Origin: Alphaproteobacteria bacterium
GTDB taxonomy: Bacteria; Pseudomonadota; Alphaproteobacteria; Kiloniellales; J153
Direction: 5' to 3'
Length of the DNA stretch: 12,807 nucleotides
Assembly: GCA_003693905.1 (NCBI GenBank)
Contig: RFLL01000382.1
Location: 1-12,807, forward strand
Shown in pieces: positions 1 through 7,118 of this stretch. The notes beneath the pieces were generated by a model. That model ran no database searches and was not told the DNA's origin. It saw nothing but the letters and a program-made list of their open reading frames with translations. Numbering within the stretch: position 1 is the first letter of the stretch; every line of letters starts with the position of its first letter. The position numbers and the translations under genes are program-made.

Positions 1-892
1 CCTCCAGCGCCGCCTCGAAGGCCTTTGCGGCGGTCGCAGCCAACGCCGGCGGGCCGCGGCGCGCGCGCGCGAGCGCGGCCCGGAAGCTCCGGCTCGGCCG
101 GGCGAAACTGAACATCTGGAAACCGGCCGCATCGGCCCGCGCCTCCATCTCCAGCCACACGTCGGCGACCGGATTGCGCTGATAGACGAAGCGTCCGGGA
201 AACGGCCGCCATGGCTGCATGTGCAAGGTGGTGTAGTGCAGCAGGCCGCTTTCGCCCGGCGCATATTCCTCGTCACGCGCGTTCCACGATGGATCCAGGT
301 GCCCGAACACGCCGGCCGCCCTGGCCTTGCGGATAAGGGCATTCTTGCGCCGGTGGCGGGCGTCCTCCACGGTCCAGACATCGCGCATCCGGGCGCAGTC
401 GATCAGCATCACCGAGGTATCGAGCCGCCCCCCCGGGGCGATCGCCAGCACGCCGTGATCACCCATCGGCAGATCGAAAAGCAGGCCCGGGTCCTTCAGA
501 TAGATCTGATCGACGTCGTTGTAGATGGCACGCCCCGTTCCGCCCGCGAAATGGGGAATGGCAAAGCGGTAGTTGGTAAAACCGGTCAACCAGCCAAGCT
601 TGCGGAAGCCGGCCAGGTCTTTCATCAGATGGATTTCGTAGACCCGGGCCGGATCGCGCACGCGTTCGATCGACCACACGAAGATGCGCTCGGCGCGGTG
701 CTGCGCCGGCTCCGTCCCGAGAAAGATGCGCACCGGCGGCTTGCCGTTGGGGGTGACGCCCTTGCGCACCCCCAGGACCAAGCGCTCTGGTCGGGCCCAG
801 AGACCGCTTTCGGGCAGCTCCTGCACGCGGGCATCGCCGGGCGCCGCGACCGGCAGCCGAGAGTGCGTATCCGTATCCGTTATGGCGGCCAT
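1..892 (-). CDS. GT8-like glycosyltransferase, C-terminus cut by window edge
   Basis: The frame is open from an ATG at 892 down to the left edge (297 codons, no stop), so the protein is partial. It resembles GT-A-fold, family-8-type glycosyltransferases, which use a nucleotide sugar and a divalent metal. An N-terminal strand region around residues 54-75 (VRIFLGTEPAQ) is followed by a DxD metal-binding motif, D126-V-D128 in YNDVDQIYL. Then come TSVMLID (159-165), matching the NxGvmlid segment of the family, and HY...MQPW (219-228), matching the HY/KPW end motif. The acceptor is unknown. After residue 260 the sequence becomes Ala/Arg-rich, which could be a linker to a further domain outside the window. 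No strong ribosome binding site precedes the ATG. The gene is divergent from the DUF2147 gene. A link to sphingolipid glycosylation is possible only by position. The family call is fairly secure; the role is not. Confidence 0.75.
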   Translation of the reverse strand, partial: MAAITDTDTHSRLPVAAPGDARVQELPESGLWARPERLVLGVRKGVTPNGKPPVRIFLGTEPAQHRAERIFVWSIERVRDPARVYEIHLMKDLAGFRKLGWLTGFTNYRFAIPHFAGGTGRAIYNDVDQIYLKDPGLLFDLPMGDHGVLAIAPGGRLDTSVMLIDCARMRDVWTVEDARHRRKNALIRKARAAGVFGHLDPSWNARDEEYAPGESGLLHYTTLHMQPWRPFPGRFVYQRNPVADVWLEMEARADAAGFQMFSFARPSRSFRAALARARRGPPALAATAAKAFEAALE

Positions 893-1207
893 GCTCGGTC
901 CAACAGGAAAATCCTCTGCCCGGCCCGCCCCCGCCCATGTCTCTCCCGCGGTCATGCCGGAACGCCACCGGCACGACCTCGACAGCGGGCGGGCCGGGGA
1001 CACATGGTTGTATAGTCGTCGCGTAATCCCGGCATCAACCCTTATTCCCGGGTTTTCCGCGGTTTTCGCCCCCTGCCTCTTGCCAGAAGAGTACTCGTGG
1101 CCATAATCCATGAGGCTGCGGCCAGTGATGCGATATCTTCATCTTCGACGATCCGCATCCGCGCGGCCAGGACAGGAACGCGTGACGTGCGGACGTTGGG
1201 GGGCCTG
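893..1207. other. Divergent intergenic region between the GT8-like and DUF2147 genes
   Basis: These 315 bp separate two divergent genes, so both 5' regions lie here. I see no credible small gene and no tRNA. Reading frames that extend the DUF2147 gene upstream lack family similarity and would bury its signal peptide. One weak minus-strand promoter candidate is listed separately. A G-run at 1198-1203 lies about 5 nt before the DUF2147 ATG and may serve as its ribosome binding site. Confidence 0.6.
1009..1038 (-). promoter_or_regulatory. Weak sigma70-like promoter candidate for the GT8-like gene
   Basis: Read on the minus strand, TTGATG (complement of 1033-1038) and TATACA (complement of 1009-1014) are 18 bp apart, each matching the consensus at 4 of 6 positions. 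Transcription would begin about 110 nt upstream of the ATG at 892. This is by eye only and may be chance. Confidence 0.25.
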
Positions 1208-1849
1208 ATGACGTTTGCTTGGCTGAAAGCGATGGCCGCGGCGATCATCGTGCTGAGCGCGGTCCCGACCCATGCCGCGACTGCCGCTGCGGTCGATCCG
1301 ACGGGGCTGTGGCTGATGGACAACCGCAAGGTCGCGATCCGGATCGACACCTGTGAATCCGGTTTGTGCGGCCGCATCGTGTGGCTGAAAAAGCCGTTCG
1401 ACAAGCAGGGCCGTCTCAAGCGTGACACGCGCAATCCCGATGCCGCGGCCCGTCACCGTCCCTTGTGCGGCATCGAAGTGCTGCGCGGCCTCAAGCCGGC
1501 TGGCGACGGGGTGTGGGACGGCGGCACGATCTACAACCCCCGGGACGGACGCACCTATGCCGCCACGATCCGGGCCGAAGGCCACGACGTGCTCAAGGTC
1601 CGCGGCTATATCGGCCTGCCGCTGTTCGGCAAGACCCGGACCCTGACCCGGGTGCAGCCGGGATCAGACATGGAAACGGCCTTGAGCGCCCCCTTGGGTG
1701 TCCGGCCGGCCGGCGAGGATGGCGGTGACGAGGGCCAGATCGGCCGGCTTGTCAACGTCGATCGCGGCCTCGGCGAAGGGCATCTCGACGGCCCGGGCTG
1801 TCGCACCGACGATGCGCGACAGACGCCGCAGCGCGACGTCGAGGGTTAG
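1208..1849 (+). CDS. Secreted DUF2147 domain protein with an unusual C-terminal tail
   Basis: This encodes 213 aa. The ATG at 1208 is chosen because it puts a signal peptide at the N-terminus: MTFAWLK, then a hydrophobic run AMAAAIIVLSAV, with a likely cleavage after THA (residue 23). Residues 30-149 match DUF2147: GLW near the start, CGRIVWL, the NP...RPLCGIEVLRGL segment, GGTIYNPRDGRTY, and LKVRGYIGLPLFGKTRTLTRV-type ending. DUF2147 proteins are small periplasmic or exported proteins of unknown function. The domain normally ends about here, but this frame continues for about 64 more residues without family resemblance. That tail lies antisense to the conserved C-terminal part of the neighbouring nucleotidyltransferase gene (overlap 1664-1849). 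The tail may simply reflect a lost stop codon, or a sequence error near 1655. No operon partner is visible. Confidence 0.85.
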   Translation: MTFAWLKAMAAAIIVLSAVPTHAATAAAVDPTGLWLMDNRKVAIRIDTCESGLCGRIVWLKKPFDKQGRLKRDTRNPDAAARHRPLCGIEVLRGLKPAGDGVWDGGTIYNPRDGRTYAATIRAEGHDVLKVRGYIGLPLFGKTRTLTRVQPGSDMETALSAPLGVRPAGEDGGDEGQIGRLVNVDRGLGEGHLDGPGCRTDDARQTPQRDVEG

Positions 1850-2500
1850 CCGGCCAAGCGCCAGACGCACCGCGGTCAGCGGCCCGATGGCGAACAGAAG
1901 CCGCCACGGGCGCTTGCGATACCGCTCCACCCGTCCCCAGAAGGCCACCGCCCGCAGCGCCGCCGGCGTGCACAGGGCGTAAAGGTTGCAGCCGCTGTAG
2001 CCGCCGTCGGCAAAGCGATAGTAGGTGCGCACCGCATCCGGGCAGGCACGGCGCACAACCGTCGCCCGCGCCATGGCGACGGCGATGTCGCACCCGTGCG
2101 GTACCGATGCGCAGAAATGTTCGACCATCTGCGGACACAGCAGCGGATGGTCGGCGGTGGTCACCAGCACCGGGAACGGGTTGCCCAGCGCCGCCAGCGC
2201 CCCGGCCACGCTGGCGCTGGGCGAAGCGCCGGCGGGCACGACCACGAGACGCCCGGCCGCCACCGCGCCGGCCAGTTCCGGCTCCGCTTCGAGCCGTTCG
2301 GGGGTATCGAGCACCACCGCGATCCGCGCCACGCTCGGGCTTGCCTCCAGGGCGCGCACCACCCAGCTCAGCATCGCGCGCCCGTGAATGGGCACGAACA
2401 CCTTGTTGTCGACCCCGGCGTGACGGGCCACGGGGTCGTCGGGGCCGCGGCTGGCGGCCAGGACCAGCGCCGTAAAGCGGGAGCGCGTATCGGCGTCCAT
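1664..2500 (-). CDS. MobA-like nucleotidyltransferase (NTP_transf_3 type)
   Basis: This 278-aa protein has the plan of MobA/IspD-type NTP transferases, which join a nucleotide to a phosphorylated small molecule. At the N-terminus is ALVLAASRG (11-19), a degenerate form of the LAGGxSxRxG nucleotide loop, followed by K33 in NKVFVPI. A metal-binding aspartate follows in VTTADHPLL (D117), and the family-end motif is AIDVDKPADL (246-255). The substrate cannot be read from sequence; molybdenum cofactor synthesis is unlikely given the context. Its ATG overlaps the stop of the bCerS gene by one base (TGATG), so it is almost certainly translated with it. It is the last gene of the hydroxylase-bCerS-nucleotidyltransferase unit. 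A plausible role is making a nucleotide-activated head group for the sphingolipid (inference). Its 3' 186 bp are shared antisense with the DUF2147 gene. Confidence 0.85.
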   Translation of the reverse strand: MDADTRSRFTALVLAASRGPDDPVARHAGVDNKVFVPIHGRAMLSWVVRALEASPSVARIAVVLDTPERLEAEPELAGAVAAGRLVVVPAGASPSASVAGALAALGNPFPVLVTTADHPLLCPQMVEHFCASVPHGCDIAVAMARATVVRRACPDAVRTYYRFADGGYSGCNLYALCTPAALRAVAFWGRVERYRKRPWRLLFAIGPLTAVRLALGRLTLDVALRRLSRIVGATARAVEMPFAEAAIDVDKPADLALVTAILAGRPDTQGGAQGRFHV

Positions 2501-3693
2501 CAGCCGAGCACCTTTTCGTAAAGCCGATAAACCTTGTACGGCTGCCCGCCGATGCTCTCGATCATGCGACGCATCGGCCGGTTGTTTTCAAGCACCCACG
2601 ACAACTCGGCGCGTTCGAAGCCGAGCCGGACCATGGCCGCGCGCAGCGATTCGATCAGCATTAGAACGGTGGCAGCCCCGCGCGGCGTGTCGCGATGGCA
2701 CTGACGCAACCCCATCATCACCACCCGCGCACTGCGCAGCCTCCGCACCTTGAGCCGCCACAACAGCTTCGCCCAGCCGAACGGCAACAGGCGCCCGTTC
2801 AGATCTGCGATGGCTTCATTCAAGTTGGGCAGACACACGATCATCCCCGCCGGTTCGCCGTCGAGCTCGGCGATCCAGACCATCTCGGGCCGGATCAACG
2901 GCCGCATTTCCCGCGCGATCCGCACCATCTCGGCTTCGCTGAAGGGCACGAAGCCCCAGTTCTGCGACCAGGCATCGTTGAAGATGTCGAGAATGATCCC
3001 GAGGTCGCGCCGGTAGTGTGCCATGTCGAGCATGCGCAGCCTCACCCCGTCGGCCCCGCTCATACGCCCCAGAAGCTGGCGGGCGCCGACGGGTTCGCGC
3101 GTCACGTCGTAGTCGTAGGCGATCAGGTCCTTGGCCTTGGCATAACCGAGCGCCTCGATCCGCGGCCCGGCGTAGGGCGGCGCATAGCCCATCATCATCA
3201 CCGCCGGGGTGTCGAAACCGCTGACCAGCAGGCCGCTTTCCTCGTTGATCGACAGATTGAACGGTCCGCGCACCCGGCGCATGCCACGCGCTGCGAGCCA
3301 GGCTTCGGCCGTTGCGCTCAACGCGGCAAAGACCGCCGGATCGTCCTCGGCATCGAACAGACCGAAATGGCCGGTCGCATCCCCGTAGCGGGCGAGATAG
3401 AGATCGTCCACCTGGGCGCTGATCCGCCCGACGAGACGCGCCCCACGCCAAGCCAGCCAGTATTCGGCGACGGCGTGCTGGAAATAGGGATTGGTCCGAC
3501 GGCCGAGCGCCTGGCGGCGCTCGAAGCGGAGCGGCGCGACGTATCCGCGATGACCGGCGTAAAGGCGATTGGGCAGATCGATGAAGCGATCGAGCTGACG
3601 CCGCCCGCGCACGGGTTCGATGCGGATCGGATCGGTATCGGCCCGCGGATCGTCGGTTGCCCCCTCTGCCGCGCGCGAAGGGCGGGCCGTCAT
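2500..3693 (-). CDS. bcerS: Bacterial ceramide synthase (GNAT-superfamily N-acyltransferase)
   Basis: This 397-aa protein matches the GNAT-like family that includes Caulobacter bCerS, often mislabelled as dATP pyrophosphohydrolase. The enzyme transfers a second acyl chain to the amino group of the 3-keto long-chain base; its Caulobacter homologue is cytoplasmic. Visible family segments are LPNRLYAGHRGYVAPLRFER (40-59), GPFNLSINEESG (143-154), FNDAWSQNWGFVPFSEAEM (238-256), the central GNAT strand WIAELDGEPAGM (273-284), and ELSWVLENNRPM near the C-terminus, ending in YKVYRLYEKVLG. It is soluble, with no signal peptide. Residues 1-24 are polar and variable. The start codon overlaps the hydroxylase stop by 4 bp (ATGA), and its stop overlaps the next start, so three genes are coupled. 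Together with spt and cerR elsewhere in the window this makes the assignment strong. Confidence 0.9.
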   Translation of the reverse strand: MTARPSRAAEGATDDPRADTDPIRIEPVRGRRQLDRFIDLPNRLYAGHRGYVAPLRFERRQALGRRTNPYFQHAVAEYWLAWRGARLVGRISAQVDDLYLARYGDATGHFGLFDAEDDPAVFAALSATAEAWLAARGMRRVRGPFNLSINEESGLLVSGFDTPAVMMMGYAPPYAGPRIEALGYAKAKDLIAYDYDVTREPVGARQLLGRMSGADGVRLRMLDMAHYRRDLGIILDIFNDAWSQNWGFVPFSEAEMVRIAREMRPLIRPEMVWIAELDGEPAGMIVCLPNLNEAIADLNGRLLPFGWAKLLWRLKVRRLRSARVVMMGLRQCHRDTPRGAATVLMLIESLRAAMVRLGFERAELSWVLENNRPMRRMIESIGGQPYKVYRLYEKVLG

Positions 3694-4439
3694 GCCTGCG
3701 TGCGGTCCATGGATGGAACTTCGAGCCCGCGCGGCCGCCGCCGTTCGCGATGGGCTCCGATCGAGGTCACCGGCGGCGACAGGCGGGCAACCCAGGGATA
3801 GCGCTCGGCCTCGGCCGTGGTATAGCCGAGGTTGAAAACACTCGCGCTGCGCGGCACCTCGCTTGGTTTTTCATAGAGGGTTCCGAACAACCGATCCCAG
3901 ACGAAGCTGGTGATGCCGAAGTTGCCCGTCTCGTTGTGAAAATGGTGCGCCATGTGCAGGCGCTTGATGCGCCGCAGAGCGGGGGATTTCGGCGTGTGGT
4001 TGAGATGCTGGATGCAGTGCGCGAATTCATAGAAGCACGTCGTCAGCATGCCGGCGGCAAAGGCGGCCGCGGCCCCCGCTTCGCCGCCCACGGCCCAGCC
4101 GATCGGCACGGTAACGAGGCCGATCGTCGGCACCGTCGTATAGAGCGCCCCGAACAGCACCCGCAGGTCGTGGGGATCCTGGTGGTGATCGAAATGGATC
4201 CGCTTCCACACCTTGGCCGTGAAGCGGTGCCGGTACAGGAACCGGCCATGAAGGACGAAGCGGTGCAGAAGATACCAGACCAGAGGATAGACCAGCGCGA
4301 CCAGTCCGACCGCCGCGGCCAGAGGCCACAGCGCCGACGCCCGCAGCACGGCCCAGGCGAAACCGGCGCCCCCGAGGACGAGATAGACGATGACCGCGGG
4401 ATACGTGAAATAGACCCGGATCAGATCCTTCAGGTCCAT
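3690..4439 (-). CDS. Fatty acid hydroxylase-superfamily protein, probable ceramide hydroxylase
   Basis: With the ATG at 4439 the protein has 249 aa. An earlier in-frame start at 4544 would add 35 charged residues without family likeness, while a GGA lies just before 4439. It belongs to the membrane di-iron sterol desaturase/fatty acid hydroxylase superfamily. Hydrophobic segments lie at about 13-32, 36-58, 97-115 and 122-140. The iron-binding histidine boxes are H59-x4-H64 (HRFVLH), H82-x2-HH86 (HFDHH), H141/H145/H148 (HCIQHLNH) and H162-x2-HH166 (HMAHHFH), followed by the typical NFGITSFVWDRLFGT (173-187). The HFDHHQDPHD region resembles fatty acid 2-hydroxylases of ceramides. Because its stop overlaps the bCerS start by 4 bp, a ceramide acyl chain or long-chain base is the likely substrate (inference). 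Position of hydroxylation cannot be told; a sterol or carotenoid substrate is less likely. Confidence 0.85.
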   Translation of the reverse strand: MDLKDLIRVYFTYPAVIVYLVLGGAGFAWAVLRASALWPLAAAVGLVALVYPLVWYLLHRFVLHGRFLYRHRFTAKVWKRIHFDHHQDPHDLRVLFGALYTTVPTIGLVTVPIGWAVGGEAGAAAAFAAGMLTTCFYEFAHCIQHLNHTPKSPALRRIKRLHMAHHFHNETGNFGITSFVWDRLFGTLYEKPSEVPRSASVFNLGYTTAEAERYPWVARLSPPVTSIGAHRERRRPRGLEVPSMDRTQA

Positions 4440-4651
4440 GCGTCCGAGGTCGTGGGTCCGTCCCCGCCACCATGCAAGATCAATCCGCACGCACTCTCTC
4501 CCGAGTTTTCCGAGTCTCCCGCTCGCCGACGGACAAACGCGCAAACACTATGAGCGCCCGGCCAGCGACCAAGCTAAACGCTGGCTCATACGGGTGCAAC
4601 CGGACCACGTCCAGCCTCGCACGCCCTCTTTCCGGTCTCGTGCACGCGCTC
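4440..4651. other. Intergenic region between lptG and the hydroxylase gene
   Basis: These 212 bp lie between two minus-strand genes. They contain one inverted repeat, CCAGCG and CGCTGG (4562-4567 and 4578-4583) separated by about 10 bp, with no T-run on either side, so it is not a convincing terminator. I found no clear promoter. The spacing suggests the hydroxylase trio may have its own promoter, but this is not shown by the sequence. Confidence 0.5.
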
Positions 4652-5734
4652 TCAGATCCCTTCGCGGGCCATCAATGCCGTCATGGCCAGGGTGGCAAAA
4701 ACAGCCAGCGGCGCCCAGGCCGCCAGCAGCGGCGGCAGCGTGCCGGCTTCGCCCAGGGTCAGGCTGACCCCGTCGGCAATCAGATAGAGAAAACCCAACC
4801 CGATGCCGAGAGCAAAGTTGATCACCCCCGCGTGGCTGCGCGCCAGGGTCTGGGCGACGGCCGCGGCAAGGAGAATCATGACCCCGATACTGACCGGGGC
4901 GGCGATGCGTCTTTGCACCCAGGTGCGATAGAAGAACGGCGGCCGGCGACCAAGGCCGGCGACCGCGGCCGCCTGACGCAGGGCCCGCAGCGTCAGGTGA
5001 TCGGGCGGCGTCGAAAGATCGACGAAATCGCGCGGTTGCAAGGGGCTGTCCCAGACCATGCGCCCGAGCCGGTCGCGGCGCGGCGGGCCGTCGGCAGGCC
5101 AGATCGTGCGCCGGACATCGAACAACCGCCATGCGTCCTCCCGATACACCGCTTCGCGCCCGGCAAGGTAGGCAACCAGATTGCCGTCCTCGTCGCGCAG
5201 GAACACCTGAACGCCGGTCAGTCTGCGACCGTCGTCGAGAACGCCGCCCACGCGCACGACCGCGCGTCCGCTGCGCAGCCACAGTGCTTCGTCGCCGAGC
5301 GCCCCGTCCGCGGCTGCGATGCTTCGGGCATCCCAGCGCTGCAACGCCCGGTTGGCGGCCGGCGCGATCTGATCGCCGAGGATCCAGTGCGCCGCCGCAA
5401 TCGCCAATGCCGCCGGCGCCAGCGCCAGCACGATGCGATACAACGACACCCCGGCCGCCTTCATGGCCACGATTTCGTTATGTCGCGCCAGATGCGACAG
5501 GGTCATCAGGGTCGCAATCAGGATGCACAGCGGCAGGAGAAAGCTGACAATCCCGGGCAGCCGAAGCAGCGTGTAATAGGCCAAGGCGTCGATGCTCCCG
5601 CCGTGCCGGGCGATCACGTCGCCGGCGTTCTTCAACAGATCGAACAGTTGCAGCAAGGCGGTGAAGCCGAGCGTGACGACGAGCGTCTGACGCAGGAACA
5701 GGCGCGACAGGTAGGTGGTGAAGGTCCGGCTCAT
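4652..5734 (-). CDS. lptG: LptG-family (YjgQ) inner-membrane permease subunit
   Basis: This 360-aa protein is of YjgP/YjgQ type. The ATG at 5734 is chosen because it overlaps the lptF stop by 4 bp (ATGA) and begins the conserved N-terminus MSRTFTTYLSRLFL; the open frame extends further upstream only as a shadow of lptF. Transmembrane segments lie at about 15-33, 58-80 and 100-118. A soluble beta-rich periplasmic domain spans roughly 120-265, and three further helices lie at about 278-296, 303-322 and 333-354. The cytoplasmic loop HNEIVAMKAAGVSLYRI (85-101) is the conserved contact with the LptB ATPase. Canonical LptFG with LptB extracts lipopolysaccharide from the inner membrane. Inside a ceramide locus this pair may be a paralogue for sphingolipids or for both; sequence alone cannot decide. 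Confidence 0.9.
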   Translation of the reverse strand: MSRTFTTYLSRLFLRQTLVVTLGFTALLQLFDLLKNAGDVIARHGGSIDALAYYTLLRLPGIVSFLLPLCILIATLMTLSHLARHNEIVAMKAAGVSLYRIVLALAPAALAIAAAHWILGDQIAPAANRALQRWDARSIAAADGALGDEALWLRSGRAVVRVGGVLDDGRRLTGVQVFLRDEDGNLVAYLAGREAVYREDAWRLFDVRRTIWPADGPPRRDRLGRMVWDSPLQPRDFVDLSTPPDHLTLRALRQAAAVAGLGRRPPFFYRTWVQRRIAAPVSIGVMILLAAAVAQTLARSHAGVINFALGIGLGFLYLIADGVSLTLGEAGTLPPLLAAWAPLAVFATLAMTALMAREGI

Positions 5735-6930
5735 CCCGCGCCCCGTTGCCAGCCGCGGCGCGCGTAAACGAGACGTACCGCCCCGTCGAGACGGGCCAGA
5801 GCATCCGCCAGGAGATTGCCTTCGGGGCGGCGGCCGGCGGCAATGAAACTCCACAGGCTGCCGCCGGCAAGCAGCCCGAACGGCAACCACAGCCCGATAT
5901 AGGGGGACAGCCGCTCGACGCTGGCCAGGCTGTAACCGAGTTGAAGGATATAGTGATAAACGACAATGACGATCAGCCCGAAACCCAGGGACAGGTTCCG
6001 GGTCCGGCGCGCCTGCCCCGAGGCGATCGCCAACGGCACGGCCAGAAACGGCAGCACCAGGATGGTCAGAGAGCGCACCAGGCGGTGATGGATTTCGGCC
6101 CGGATGAGCGCCGGGGCCACGCCTTCGGGGGGCTGTGCGCGCGCCGCCCACAACTCGTCCAGGGTCAGTTCCTCCTCGTCCCGGCCGCGGGTCCGGAACT
6201 GTTTGGGCGCAACGGCGAAATCCAGTGTCAGATCAAAGCGTTCGAAGCGCACCGCGTTGGGCTCGCTTGCGCCGGGGCCGATTTCGGTCCGCAGTCCCCG
6301 GAACAGATGCAAGGCGGGCGGTTGCGCCCCTGCGCGCGATGAAAGCACGCCTTTGTGCGCCGTGATCACGGTGGCGCGGCCGGGGTCGTCTCTGCGATAG
6401 GCGAAAATGCCGGTGATCGTCGTCCCGTCGTCATCCAGGCCGTCGACCAGAATGACGGTGTCGCGAAAGCCGGTGAAAAAGACGCCGGTCTCGACCGCAA
6501 TGTTCCAGGCGTTGTTGATCAATGCGAAGGTCGCGGCCCGATAGGCATAGCGCGCGTGCGGTTGCAGATAATTGATGGTCACGGCGTTGAGTGCGGTAAG
6601 CCCCGCGGCCAGGACGAGGATCGGTGCGATCAGGCGCCACAGGCTGATGCCCGCGGCCTGCATGGCGTGGATTTCGCTGCTCTGACTCAGGCGCATGATC
6701 GCCAGAAGCACGGCCACGAAAAACGCCGCCGGCAGCGCAATCCCCAGATAATGGGGGATCAGGTTGGTCAGCATCTGGACGAGAAGCGAAAGCGGCCCGC
6801 CCTTGTTGACCAGCAGATCGAGCAGACGCACCAGCCGCTCCAGCAACAGCGCCAGAACCGTGACGCCCAACGCCGCCGCCAACGGCCAGAAAACCCGACG
6901 CAGGATGTAAAGGTCGAGCGTCTTCATCAT
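5731..6930 (-). CDS. lptF: LptF-family (YjgP) inner-membrane permease subunit
   Basis: This 399-aa YjgP/YjgQ protein is the partner of the downstream lptG. Two adjacent ATGs (6930 and 6927) are possible; a GGCGG lies a few bases upstream. Transmembrane helices are at about 12-30, 54-79 and 100-119. The periplasmic jellyroll-like domain spans about 125-275, and helices 4-6 are at about 284-303, 314-333 and 342-362. The loop SSEIHAMQAAGISLWRL (84-100) is the conserved cytoplasmic coupling segment for the ABC ATPase. No lptB is in the window, so the ATPase must come from elsewhere. The C-terminus carries a cytoplasmic extension of about 35 residues after the last helix. It is transcribed away from the lipid kinase gene across a 188-bp shared upstream region. 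Confidence 0.9.
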   Translation of the reverse strand: MMKTLDLYILRRVFWPLAAALGVTVLALLLERLVRLLDLLVNKGGPLSLLVQMLTNLIPHYLGIALPAAFFVAVLLAIMRLSQSSEIHAMQAAGISLWRLIAPILVLAAGLTALNAVTINYLQPHARYAYRAATFALINNAWNIAVETGVFFTGFRDTVILVDGLDDDGTTITGIFAYRRDDPGRATVITAHKGVLSSRAGAQPPALHLFRGLRTEIGPGASEPNAVRFERFDLTLDFAVAPKQFRTRGRDEEELTLDELWAARAQPPEGVAPALIRAEIHHRLVRSLTILVLPFLAVPLAIASGQARRTRNLSLGFGLIVIVVYHYILQLGYSLASVERLSPYIGLWLPFGLLAGGSLWSFIAAGRRPEGNLLADALARLDGAVRLVYARRGWQRGAG

Positions 6931-7118
6931 CGCCGATCCGCCCCGGTTTCACGCTCCGGGCTTGCGTGTTGGCAAATCCGGTCCCAACCCTTATGACATG
7001 ACCCCGTTTTGAAACGTCGCGCCCGATACGCCGTTGCCGTTTCCGGCCGGGTTCGTCGGTCCCCCGACGGGTGCCGCTTCCCGTCACGCGCACGCATCCG
7101 CCAACCATTTTTCATCAC
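6931..7118. promoter_or_regulatory. Divergent promoter region between lptF and the lipid kinase
   Basis: These 188 bp contain the 5' regions of two divergent units. For the plus strand, TTGGCA (6969-6974) and TATGAC (6992-6997) are exactly 17 bp apart, with 5 of 6 and 4 of 6 consensus matches; transcription would start near 7004 and leave a leader of about 115 nt. A 12-bp palindrome with arms CGTTT and AAACG around a TG centre (7005-7016) sits right at that predicted start, where a repressor could act. I found no good minus-strand promoter for lptF. Confidence 0.4.

Noticed and set aside
2695..3801. Long plus-strand open frame (368 codons) antisense to bCerS
   Set aside because: It is His/Pro/Arg-rich with no family resemblance; the minus-strand frame has clear bCerS motifs. 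An effect of high G+C.
4562..4583. Inverted repeat CCAGCG/CGCTGG downstream of lptG as a terminator
   Set aside because: No T-run follows on either strand, so it does not meet the form of an intrinsic terminator.
4472..5767. 431-codon plus-strand open frame across lptG
   Set aside because: Composition (Gln/Arg/Pro/His-rich) is that of an antisense shadow; lptG motifs and membrane helices are on the minus strand.
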